A stretch of 64,000 nucleotides of DNA, taken from Bin80 sp965209015. GTDB taxonomy: Bacteria > Bacteroidota > Rhodothermia > Rhodothermales > Bin80. The stretch spans positions 2,232,001 through 2,296,000 of the forward strand of contig OZ242367.1 of NCBI GenBank assembly GCA_965209015.1. Reading direction: 5' to 3'. Below are positions 1 through 7,627 of the stretch, piece after piece (position 1 is the first letter of the stretch; each line of letters opens with the position of its first letter). The notes below the pieces were generated by a model. The model was not told the origin of the DNA. It saw only the letters and a list, made by a program, of their open reading frames with translations, and searched no databases. Made by a program: the position numbers and the translations under genes.

Positions 1-102
1 TCTGGAATATCAGCTTTGCTCACTGCAAGACGTAACCGGGATCGTGTTCTTCAGGTAGCAGTTGCGCCAGGCCCCACAGTTCAAATTGCTTTTTCCCTTT
101 AG
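1..102 (+). CDS. C-terminal end of a truncated gene, function unknown
   Basis: The first 33 codons of the window read openly in frame 1 and end at TAG (100-102). The tail is mixed basic then hydrophobic (RRNRDRVLQ, then VAVAPGPTVQIAFSL). No family could be recognised from so short a piece. The alternating hydrophobic last residues would fit a beta-strand at the end of an outer-membrane protein, but that is a guess. The start lies outside the window. Confidence 0.4.
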   Translation, partial: SGISALLTARRNRDRVLQVAVAPGPTVQIAFSL

Positions 103-185
103 CTCATGTGTACAAGTCACGAAGATTAATTTTGCATAATGAACATATCAACCCATAGAAATCTGTACCTTAGGGTTTCCGTTGA

Positions 186-262
186 GGGTCCTTAGCTCAG
201 TTGGTTAGAGCGCTACGTTGACATCGTAGAGGTCGATGGTTCGAATCCATTAGGACCCACCA
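186..262 (+). tRNA. tRNA-Val (anticodon GAC)
   Basis: Full cloverleaf. The acceptor stem GGGTCCT (186-192) pairs with AGGACCC (252-258), followed by discriminator A259 and an encoded CCA (260-262). The D stem is GCTC/GAGC. The anticodon stem CTACG/CGTAG closes the loop TTGACAT, giving anticodon GAC for valine codons GUC/GUU. The T arm is GATGG-TTCGAAT-CCATT with one G-U pair. It lies about 50 nt upstream of infC and reads in the same direction. Confidence 0.97.
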
Positions 263-311
263 ATCAGATTCTTTATTACTGATTTCGTAATTTTTTGAAA
301 CTAACCTATCT

Positions 312-836
312 ATTATCATCGCAAAACAATTACAAACACGCATAAACGACGCTATTGAAGCAGATGTAGTCCGGGTTGTAGACCCCAAAGGTGAGCATGG
401 CGTCTACGAGCTTAAAAAAGCTCTTGACATGGCACAAGACCAGTATTTGGATCTGGTTGAGATTGCTCCCAATGCAGATCCTCCTGTCTGTAAGATCATG
501 GACTATGGCAAGTTCCTCTATGAGAAAAATAAAAAGGAACGTGAGGCTCGCAAAAAACTCCACCAGACACAACTCAAAGAAATCCGATTTCGTCCCCGCA
601 CAGATACGCATGACTTTGAGTTCAAAGCGAAGCATGCCCGTGAATTTCTCACCGATGGACATAAAGTTCGCGCCTACGTCCAATTTCGAGGAAGAGATAT
701 CATATATAAAGAGCAGGGGATGCTCATACTTGCTCGACTCGTAGATGCGCTCAAGGAAGTGTCCAAACTGGATCAGGAGCCACGCATGGAGGGACGACGT
801 ATGACTGCGATTCTGACTCCCCTCAAGCCAAAGTGA
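312..836 (+). CDS. infC: Translation initiation factor IF-3, non-ATG start
   Basis: IF-3 binds the 30S subunit, keeps it apart from 50S and checks the start codon-initiator tRNA pairing. The sequence has the family N-domain (RINDAIEA, VDPKGEHGVYELKKALDMA, LVEIAPNADPPVCKIMDYGKF) and C-domain (KEIRFRPRTDTHDFEFKAKH). The first ATG in frame is at 429, but starting there would lose about 39 conserved N-terminal residues. Upstream of it the frame stays open to a TAA at 288-290, and the only plausible starts are ATT (312), ATC (315) or ATC (318), just before AKQLQTRIND. An AUU start with autoregulation is the classical condition in Escherichia coli infC. I chose 312; 315 and 318 are equally possible. 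No Shine-Dalgarno sequence is seen. It heads the infC-rpmI-rplT-pheST cluster. Confidence 0.9.
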   Translation: MIIAKQLQTRINDAIEADVVRVVDPKGEHGVYELKKALDMAQDQYLDLVEIAPNADPPVCKIMDYGKFLYEKNKKEREARKKLHQTQLKEIRFRPRTDTHDFEFKAKHAREFLTDGHKVRAYVQFRGRDIIYKEQGMLILARLVDALKEVSKLDQEPRMEGRRMTAILTPLKPK

Positions 837-891
837 ACGGAACCTCGGCATATCGCCTCGGTATACACTTATTTTTGATTAATTCGGAATC

Positions 892-1092
892 ATGCCGAAG
901 ACAAAGTCTAATAGTGGTGCAAAAAAACGGTTCTTCCGCACAGCGTCTGGACAGTTAAAGCGCGCACACGCTTACAAAAGTCATATTTTGACAAAGAAGA
1001 GTCGTAAACGTAAACGAGAGCTTGGAAAGAGAACACTCATTGGAAAAAGCGATGAGCCTCGTATTAATCGTCTGTTAGGTTCTTCTAGTTGA
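892..1092 (+). CDS. rpmI: 50S ribosomal protein L35
   Basis: A 66-residue, highly basic protein with the L35 pattern: MPKTKSNSGAKKRF at the start, then RAHAYKSHILTKKSRKRKREL. It is a component of the large ribosomal subunit. Length is typical (about 65). It sits 55 nt after infC and 18 nt before rplT, the normal order for this operon. The infC-rpmI gap carries a direct CCTCGG repeat but no clear terminator or hairpin, so the genes are probably cotranscribed. Confidence 0.97.
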   Translation: MPKTKSNSGAKKRFFRTASGQLKRAHAYKSHILTKKSRKRKRELGKRTLIGKSDEPRINRLLGSSS

Positions 1093-1110
1093 CCCACAAA
1101 CCCAAAAGTT

Positions 1111-1479
1111 ATGCCACGCGCACGCAATAGAGTCGCCTCCCGTCAGAGGAGAAAAAAAGTCCTTGGAATGGCCAAGGGATATTGGGGAAGCCGGGGTAAG
1201 GTATATACCGTGGCAAAGCATTCAGTTGAAAAAAGTCTCCAGTACTCCTACAGAGATCGCCGCAAACGTAAACAGCAATTCCGTAGACTTTGGATCACTC
1301 GCATCAATGCAGCTGCCAGGCTCAATGGCACAACCTACTCGCGTCTATCCAGTGCACTTCGTAGTCAGGAAATTATTCTGAATCGAAAAGTGCTTGCTGA
1401 TCTGGCCATGAATGAACCTGTTACTTTTGCGAAAATTGTGCAAGAAGCACACCAAACTCCTGATGGAGTATCTGCCTGA
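1111..1479 (+). CDS. rplT: 50S ribosomal protein L20
   Basis: A 122-residue basic protein with the L20 signature: MPRARNRVASRQRRKKVL, AKGYWGSRGKVYTVAKHSVEKS, YRDRRKRKQQFRRLWI, and TYSRLSSALR in the globular half. L20 is needed for early assembly of the 50S subunit and in several bacteria represses this operon by binding its leader RNA. No L20 operator mimic was recognised here. Length and start are normal; the ATG follows rpmI by 18 nt. Confidence 0.97.
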   Translation: MPRARNRVASRQRRKKVLGMAKGYWGSRGKVYTVAKHSVEKSLQYSYRDRRKRKQQFRRLWITRINAAARLNGTTYSRLSSALRSQEIILNRKVLADLAMNEPVTFAKIVQEAHQTPDGVSA

Positions 1480-1589
1480 TTCGTTATCTCCTTGATCTCT
1501 ATCTGATTTTTGGTCATCATGTGTCAGGCAAGGCTCATGAGAATAGGCAACTCTGAATCTCATATTTGGTAAGTTCTCTCAAGCTTAAA

Positions 1590-1671
1590 GGTATCGCATA
1601 TGGCTGCCCCCGCTAACAATATCTAGATTTGGACAGCTATACAATAAAGTTGAGTTCCCTTGTGCGATACC
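1590..1671 (+). promoter_or_regulatory. Structured leader candidate upstream of pheS
   Basis: The 311-nt gap between rplT and pheS has no gene. It contains a perfect 9-bp inverted repeat, GGTATCGCA (1590-1598) with TGCGATACC (1663-1671), enclosing a second helix ATGGCTG (1600-1606) with CAGCTAT (1634-1640, one G-U pair). This would fold into a two-tiered hairpin about 120 nt before pheS. No leader peptide rich in Phe and no T-box consensus was recognised, so its role (processing site, attenuator, old repeat element) is open. Confidence 0.4.
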
Positions 1672-1790
1672 ATGGTCAAGTGTGCCAAGTCCATAGAACC
1701 TGCATAATCTAGTTGCACATGTATACGATGCCAAAATTGCAAAGCGATCATTTTCCCCCGCAAATCTGACGAGTTCTTTAGTTTCATTGA

Positions 1791-2822
1791 ATGGATACAA
1801 CTATAGAGCATCTCAGAGAGACTTTCAAGAAACTCTCGGAAGAGATTTCAACTAGTCAGCTTACAACAGATTCAGAGGCTGAGGCATTCCGTATTCGCTT
1901 CATTGGTCAGAAGCGGGGGGTGATTACTCATCTCTTCAAATCAATCCCACATCTACCCAAAGAAAACCGTCGTGAGGCCGGACAGCTCCTCAACTCCCTA
2001 CGAGAAAAAGTCCGTGCGAAACTTGATCCTATTAACGGCACATCCAATAAAGACCTTGTAAGCACATCTGAAATTGATCTAACATTACCGGGTCGGCAGA
2101 ATCAGTGGAAAGGATCCATGCATCCGATCACGCTCGCCCTTTCTAAGATCACAGATATTTTCCAGCGGATGGGGTTTATGCTCGCACAGGGCCCAGAGAT
2201 TGAGGATGATTGGCACAACTTTACTGCCCTGAATTTTCCCGCAGATCATCCCGCACGCGACATGCAGGATACTCTTTTTATTGAACAGGATGGGCAGACC
2301 AAATCTCGGGTTTTGATGCGTACACACACTTCACCCGTTCAGATCCGCATGATGGTGGCGGGGGAACCTCCCTTTCGCTTGATCGCACCTGGTCGCGTTT
2401 ATCGTAATGAAACTATTACCTATAAATCTTACTGTCTCTTTCATCAGGTAGAGGGACTGGTGATCAACGAGGGGATTACCATGTCAGATCTAAAGACTAC
2501 ACTTTTCAATTTTGCACAGGCATTTTTTGGTGAAGACGTAAAACTTCGTTATCGTCCCAGTTTTTTTCCCTTTACAGAGCCCAGCGCAGAACTTGATATC
2601 TGGTGGGAACTGCCCAATGAACCCAATGGTGGGCGTTGGATGGAGATTCTGGGCAGTGGTATGGTTCATCCCAATGTTCTGGATGCTGTTGGAATTGACT
2701 CTGAGCGATATACTGGATATGCCTTTGGAATGGGAGTAGAACGTCCGGCGATGCTTCTTTACGGGATCAACGATATTAGAACTTTTTACGAAAATGATAT
2801 TCGTTTTCTATCCCAGTTTTAA
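1791..2822 (+). CDS. pheS: Phenylalanyl-tRNA synthetase alpha subunit
   Basis: Catalytic subunit of the alpha2beta2 PheRS, a class II synthetase charging tRNA-Phe in the cytoplasm. The 343 residues begin with the N-terminal coiled coil that contacts tRNA (about residues 1-85), then the class II core with HPITLALSKI, FQRMGFMLAQGPEIEDDW, the motif 2 region (RLIAPGRVYRNE) and motif 3 region (AFGMGVERPAMLLYGI). Length is typical. The start is ATG at 1791, without Shine-Dalgarno. The stop is 9 nt before pheT, so the two are almost certainly cotranscribed. Confidence 0.97.
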   Translation: MDTTIEHLRETFKKLSEEISTSQLTTDSEAEAFRIRFIGQKRGVITHLFKSIPHLPKENRREAGQLLNSLREKVRAKLDPINGTSNKDLVSTSEIDLTLPGRQNQWKGSMHPITLALSKITDIFQRMGFMLAQGPEIEDDWHNFTALNFPADHPARDMQDTLFIEQDGQTKSRVLMRTHTSPVQIRMMVAGEPPFRLIAPGRVYRNETITYKSYCLFHQVEGLVINEGITMSDLKTTLFNFAQAFFGEDVKLRYRPSFFPFTEPSAELDIWWELPNEPNGGRWMEILGSGMVHPNVLDAVGIDSERYTGYAFGMGVERPAMLLYGINDIRTFYENDIRFLSQF

Positions 2823-2831
2823 TATTTATTC

Positions 2832-5282
2832 ATGATAATATCATATAACTGGATTTCCCAGTACATAGACCATAAGTTGTCTCCCAAAGAGCTAGAGAAT
2901 GCTCTTACTATGGTTGGCCTAGAAGTGGAACATGTGTCAGATATTAATTTGTTATTGAACGATGTCGTCGTAGGACGTATTCTATCTGTAAAACCACATC
3001 CTGATGCCGATCGTCTAACAATATGTACTGTTGATCTTGGGTATGATAAACCTGAACAGATTGTCTGTGGAGCTCCCAATGTTGCAGTTGATCAATGGGT
3101 TCCAGTTGCCTTAGTTGGTTCTAAGCTATCCATCAATGGGAAACAATATCGAATCAAAAGATCAAAGATCCGTGGACAAGAATCCAAGGGCATGATCTGC
3201 TCAGAGAATGAACTTGGAATATCAACTGACCATCAGGGAATCATGGTGCTCTCCGGAAATTGTACTGCCGGAGAGCCCTTGGAAGATTACTTACATCGAG
3301 AGCACTTAATTACGAACGATACAGTTTTTGATATTGCAATCACGCCGAATCGCCCCGATGCTACTTGTCACTTAGGAGTAGCCCGAGATCTATCTGCACT
3401 ACAGAACGTCTCAGTGAAATTTCCAGAAGTTACACTTCCTGAGACAACGTCTGAGATAGCTGCTAACATTGAGGTCCAGATTGAGTGTCCAGATGTATGT
3501 AGTAGATATGTCGCGATGGTTGTTCAGGGAGTTAAAGTACAACCCTCACCTCTTTGGCTGAAACGAAGATTAGAATCCATTGGACTGCGATCAATAAACA
3601 ACGTAGTTGATGCGACCAATTTTGTAATGTATGAGTGTGGACAGCCTCTCCATGCATTCGATTATGACCGAATTGATCAACAAAAAATTATCGTTCGTGA
3701 ATCGTTGAGTGATGAAAAATTTGTCACACTTGATGGAAAAGAGCATACCTTGGAAGAAGGGGTTGTCTTGATTTGTGACGGAACAGAACCTGTTGCTATC
3801 GGAGGTGTTATGGGTGGGAAGAACTCTGAGGTAGATCAGAATACGAGCAACGTATTGATCGAAAGTGCTTGGTTTGATCCATCTCGTACTAGGTGTTCTG
3901 CAAAAGCACTGGGTATTTCGACAGATGCATCATATAGGTTTGAACGTGGAGTGGATACAAATCTTCAGCCTTGGGCAGCCATGCGTACCGCGCTGCTTAT
4001 TGTTGAATTAGGAGGGGGAATGATTATCAATGGTGCTGTAGATGTTCATCCTGTACAAAATCCTGCTACCACCGTTGACCTGAGATTCTCGCGCGTAGCT
4101 CAAATTCTTGGTATCCAAGTTCAGCATCACAGAATCGTCCAAATCCTCACCTCGCTGGGATTCGATCCAATTGAGAAAAAAGATGGCGTGCTCACATGTA
4201 AGATCCCGTCCCATCGGCCTGATGTGAAACTGGAAATTGATTTGATTGAAGAGATTGTTCGTATCCATGGTTTTGAAAATATCAAGCTTTTGAAGCGGGG
4301 GACGGCACAAATGTCTGCTCCAATACCACGACCAGATGACCGATGGCGTGAACTTACGGTCTCTACTCTCATCGGTCATGGGTTCCGAGAGATTTACACA
4401 AATAGTCTGCTACCAGATGATATTGCCACTCAGTTTAGCCATGAAGTGATCGGAGCTAACTTTCCTCCGGCTCGTACCCTGAATGCAGTCTCTAAGTCCA
4501 TGGACACCCTAAGGCCATCCCTATTACCCGGCATGCTAATGGTCATGCAACACAACGCAAACTATTCGCAGCGAGTATTAAGATTTTTTGAAATTGGCCA
4601 TGTATTCCATAAAAGTGATCAACTTGCCACATATATCGAAAATTACTCGGAATATGCTGCTCTCCTACTGGGAGTTAGTGGCCCAGTAAGACCAGATAGT
4701 TGGGATCAAACTACTCGCATCACTGATTTCTTTGACCTTAAAGGTGATGTCTGTTCACTCTTGGATCAGTTGCTCCCTAGTAGCTTAGAGATGAAACCTA
4801 GCCATGTGCCCACAGAACTCACGGACTACCATATAACTCTCTATTCTGACGAGACTCGTGTTGGAACACTTGCAAAACTCTCTTCTAACCTCCAAAAACA
4901 ATATTCTCTTCCCGATCCTGTTTTCTTTGCTGAATTCAACTGGACAAGACTGTTTCTTTTGAATGAACCTAGACCAGATCAAACTTACGCCTCTATATCA
5001 TTTTTTCCCGTAGTGGAAAGAGATCTTGCAGTTACTGTTGACCGCTCTCAACCTGTCGCTGATATGATCAAGGTGTTAAAAGAAGTAGGACAACCGCTCC
5101 TCCAAAGCGTGAACGTATTTGACGTTTATACTGGAGAAGGTATTCCCATGGACCAAAAGAGCATAGCCTTTGGGCTTCGTTTTGGGACAAATCGAACCTT
5201 GCGTGATAAGGAAATTGACCAGGTGATGAAAAAAAATATTCAATCTCTATCTGATCAATTCAATGCAAAGCTCCGTAATTAA
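2832..5282 (+). CDS. pheT: Phenylalanyl-tRNA synthetase beta subunit
   Basis: The 816-residue large PheRS subunit, with the editing site and tRNA-binding modules. Domains in order: N-terminal B1 start (SYNWISQYI), tRNA-binding OB fold at about 40-150 (VVGRILSVKPHPDADRL, QIVCGAPNV, RGQESKGMICSENELGI), B3/B4 editing module (NVVDATNFVMYECGQPLHAFD, AIGGVMGG), B5 (about 400-475, IEEIVRIHGFENI), a degenerate class II core, and a C-terminal FDX-ACB anticodon-recognition domain (FFPVVERDLAVTVD to the end). Full length for bacteria. Start ATG 2832. The gene ends the cluster; no clear hairpin terminator follows. Confidence 0.97.
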   Translation: MIISYNWISQYIDHKLSPKELENALTMVGLEVEHVSDINLLLNDVVVGRILSVKPHPDADRLTICTVDLGYDKPEQIVCGAPNVAVDQWVPVALVGSKLSINGKQYRIKRSKIRGQESKGMICSENELGISTDHQGIMVLSGNCTAGEPLEDYLHREHLITNDTVFDIAITPNRPDATCHLGVARDLSALQNVSVKFPEVTLPETTSEIAANIEVQIECPDVCSRYVAMVVQGVKVQPSPLWLKRRLESIGLRSINNVVDATNFVMYECGQPLHAFDYDRIDQQKIIVRESLSDEKFVTLDGKEHTLEEGVVLICDGTEPVAIGGVMGGKNSEVDQNTSNVLIESAWFDPSRTRCSAKALGISTDASYRFERGVDTNLQPWAAMRTALLIVELGGGMIINGAVDVHPVQNPATTVDLRFSRVAQILGIQVQHHRIVQILTSLGFDPIEKKDGVLTCKIPSHRPDVKLEIDLIEEIVRIHGFENIKLLKRGTAQMSAPIPRPDDRWRELTVSTLIGHGFREIYTNSLLPDDIATQFSHEVIGANFPPARTLNAVSKSMDTLRPSLLPGMLMVMQHNANYSQRVLRFFEIGHVFHKSDQLATYIENYSEYAALLLGVSGPVRPDSWDQTTRITDFFDLKGDVCSLLDQLLPSSLEMKPSHVPTELTDYHITLYSDETRVGTLAKLSSNLQKQYSLPDPVFFAEFNWTRLFLLNEPRPDQTYASISFFPVVERDLAVTVDRSQPVADMIKVLKEVGQPLLQSVNVFDVYTGEGIPMDQKSIAFGLRFGTNRTLRDKEIDQVMKKNIQSLSDQFNAKLRN

Positions 5283-6672
5283 AGAGTGTTGTTCATATGA
5301 TTAGTCGATTAATACATGGTAGCATCTCCCCACATAAAGTATGGGGCATCCTACTTCATCAACCCATACTGGAATTTCGCCAAGCTGAGTAGGGTCTCCG
5401 CAGGTATAGGCGGTCTGTCTGACCGCTTGAATCACATGAATGATTTCTCTTGATCGTTTGTGCTGCGTCGATGTCCCGGTCATGCTCATTAGAACTTATA
5501 GGACATACATACACAATTTGAATATCTAGGGGAAGTTTATTGACCCTGTTCTACACGCAGAACAGGTCTCGCTTAGAGTAAAGAAGCTGCCCATCTTCAC
5601 GAACTGCCTGCCAGCCCTCGCATTATACTGGATCTTGGACTGTAATCTATTCCAACTGACATGGATAGATGCTTCGCGAGTTTCCTGTCTCTGAGCATAT
5701 TCTTGATATTTAGACTCTCCATACCCGAGTTCTTGGCTCTAGTCAACCCGAGTATGGGAAAGTTTGTGTTGAATCTTTCCCGTTAAGAGACATGGCACTA
5801 GCGCAAACATATTGTGGCAAGCAACTGGGCAGATACCACCGATCAGTTGTGATATATATACTATAAGATTTTGGATTAGCCAAACTTACAGATCTAAACG
5901 GCATCCAAATTTCTATTCCATGCTCATCAGGGATTCGTCATCAAGTACAGGCAGAAGACACTGAGTCCCGACGATCTTTGCAAAGCATACTTTATTTTTA
6001 ACGAGATCTGTAACCATCTCAATGCTGAGTTGGAGGAGCGTTATGGTCGATCTGACCATGAATATATTCTGTGAATCCTGCTCTTAACCTGAGTGTGTCC
6101 GCATTGGTCTATGGTTAATAGGTGTCTCTAGTCGTAAACATAGATGTGGGACAGGCAGGTCCTCGTCGTACTCCGCTGTCTCATGTGGAGGTGCTCCTTT
6201 GAGACTTAACAGAATATTATATTGAGTCTCAGCAGGAATAGTGTGCCTTATATATTCTGGCACCAGAGTGCAGGGAGAACAGTGCGCTGGATAAGAATTG
6301 ATGGATATGGACATACAGCATTCTACCAGAATTACAACTACCCAAGAACTCAGTCTCGAGTTATTCCGATTCATATAACAGGATCCTGAAATTGAAACCA
6401 GAGACCATACTCATACCGATATATTGCATTAAGTGAGACACCTATATATCAAAATATATAAAGAGATTACTTATATTTACGTAAATTTGAATTATCATCT
6501 GCGGATGATTAACAACATAAATTTGACTTTCAAATGGCTGGAACTGCCCTTGAAATCAGGTAGTTTGTTGATTTTATGCAAAAAATTAAATGCTAAGTCC
6601 CTAAATCATATGCATTTGTTTATTTCCACTTGAACAATTATCTTATCTAATAGCGTATAACTCTTTATTCCA
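5283..6672 (+). other. Eroded intergenic region
   Basis: About 1.4 kb without an intact gene between pheT and the zapA group. The middle holds the IS200/IS605-type relic listed separately. In 5283-5900 nothing was recognised: short open frames exist on both strands but none shows a known motif. The last 250 bases are very AT-rich and probably carry the promoter of the next operon; no clear TTTG/TAnnTTTG pair was found there. Confidence 0.6.
5905..6245 (+). pseudogene. IS200/IS605-type transposase (TnpA) relic
   Basis: Reading across frames gives a decayed Y1 HUH transposase of the IS200/IS605 type. One frame reads FHAHQGFVIKYRQKTL, then IFNEICNHLNAELEERYG and SDHEYIL (5916-6077), matching the family pattern VTKYRRKVL, IFEEIC..L.AEL.E..GE.DHVHLL. 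The catalytic HUH-type motif appears as DHEYIL where DHVHLL is expected, so the second histidine is lost. After a stop, a second frame reads NLSVSALVYG (family: LSELVNSLKG), and a third reads SSYSAVSCGGAPL (family: SYFAASCGGAPL). Several stops and frame changes make it non-functional. No accompanying TnpB or clear end hairpins were found. Confidence 0.8.
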
Positions 6673-7041
6673 ATGAACATTGCCATGACATCTGAAACGA
6701 TGATATCCGAAATGCAACCCCAGGTTCTGCAATCTGATTCGCATCTTCCAACAGAGAGCGAGTTGGCCGTTCCGGCGGTTGCCGTACTGCGTGGCCCCGC
6801 TTTACTAAGGCAGTTACGGGATCATGTACAGGTTCTCGTGAAAGAGCTTGATCGTCTTCAAGTAAAGAATCAGAAGCTTACCGAGCGAATTGCTGAACTT
6901 GAGTCTTCTGGGATGCAGAACTTAGCATCCACGAATCTTACGTTTGAAGAGAACAGAGAGCAACTACTTACCCGAATTAACAGCTTTATTGAGGCCATCG
7001 ATAGCTACTTAGCCACTGAACAGGAAGAAACTGACCAATGA
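6673..7041 (+). CDS. Small coiled-coil protein next to ZapA
   Basis: A 122-residue protein with a disordered, acidic N-terminal third and a predicted coiled coil over about residues 40-80 (LLRQLRDHVQVLVKELDRLQVKNQKLTERIAELE). The heptad pattern and position directly before zapA (4-nt overlap ATGA, 7038-7041) suggest a cell-division accessory role similar to ZapB, which in Gammaproteobacteria is also a short coiled-coil partner of ZapA; this is inference from context, since sequence alone does not assign the family. The first in-frame ATG (6673) was taken; internal ATGs at codons 5 and 11 are alternatives. Confidence 0.75.
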   Translation: MNIAMTSETMISEMQPQVLQSDSHLPTESELAVPAVAVLRGPALLRQLRDHVQVLVKELDRLQVKNQKLTERIAELESSGMQNLASTNLTFEENREQLLTRINSFIEAIDSYLATEQEETDQ

Positions 7042-7346
7042 AACAAGAATCAATTACGGTTCGGATCTTGGATCGAGAATATCCCCTGTTGGTAGACAGC
7101 AGTGATGTTGCTACAATACGTAGTTTCGCCGAGGATGTGAGCCAGCGAATGAGAGCCTTCAAAGAGCAATTCCCTGATCAGCCAGATTTAGTGGCGGCTG
7201 TATTCATCTCCATGGAGTTGGCAGAAGAACTTCTTGGCGCGCGGGAAACTCTCAATGTCCTAATGACTGCGATTGACCGAGAGACAAACTATTGTGAACA
7301 ACAAGTCTCTCAGGCCCTGAGGTACACTTCTGTTGCTGAGGGATAA
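7038..7346 (+). CDS. zapA: Cell division protein ZapA
   Basis: A 102-residue ZapA family protein, which binds FtsZ and promotes protofilament bundling at the division ring. The N-terminal domain reads SITVRILDREYPLLVDSSD, followed by the helix VATIRSFAEDVSQRMRAFKEQFP and the long helix with AVFISMELAEELLGARE, as in the family. The start overlaps the stop of the preceding coiled-coil gene (ATGA), indicating translational coupling. 6S RNA and rny follow, the usual zapA neighbourhood in many bacteria. Confidence 0.92.
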   Translation: MKQESITVRILDREYPLLVDSSDVATIRSFAEDVSQRMRAFKEQFPDQPDLVAAVFISMELAEELLGARETLNVLMTAIDRETNYCEQQVSQALRYTSVAEG

Positions 7347-7370
7347 CGGAACCCAATTGAACTAGGTCTG

Positions 7371-7575
7371 TATCCCTCGCTCGCGAGCGCCCGTGGCGGT
7401 TTAGGCATGTGAACCGTCAGTATCATTTATAGGGCGTTGACTTCGCGCTCGGACACTAGGCCTCAACCTTAACAGGTCGTAACCACGCAGAGGACCGTGG
7501 AAGGGTTTGAGCAACGCCCAATCCTGTAGATCAGGGTTCACACCAGCCGCTGCGGACGCTCGCGAACCTAAAGGA
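7371..7575 (+). ncRNA. ssrS: 6S RNA (SsrS, Bacteroidota type)
   Basis: The 281-nt gap between zapA and rny holds a long, GC-rich, self-complementary RNA. The closing stem is perfect: TCGCGAGCG (7381-7389) with CGCTCGCGA (7557-7565). It extends inward through GTGGCGG (7393-7399) with CCGCTGC, including G-U pairs, leading towards a large central internal loop. 6S RNA imitates an open promoter and sequesters the housekeeping RNA polymerase in stationary phase. The location directly after zapA is where 6S RNA is commonly found. A promoter-like TAGGTCTG (7363-7370) would put the 5' end near 7375. Exact ends are estimates. Confidence 0.8.
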
Positions 7576-7627
7576 ACCCTTCCTTATTCGAACGGTATCT
7601 CTCCTATTATTAACTAACTATGAATAA

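Noticed and set aside
5301..5489. Minus-strand 62-codon frame after pheT
   Set aside because: No recognisable family and no neighbour; its size is within chance for this region.
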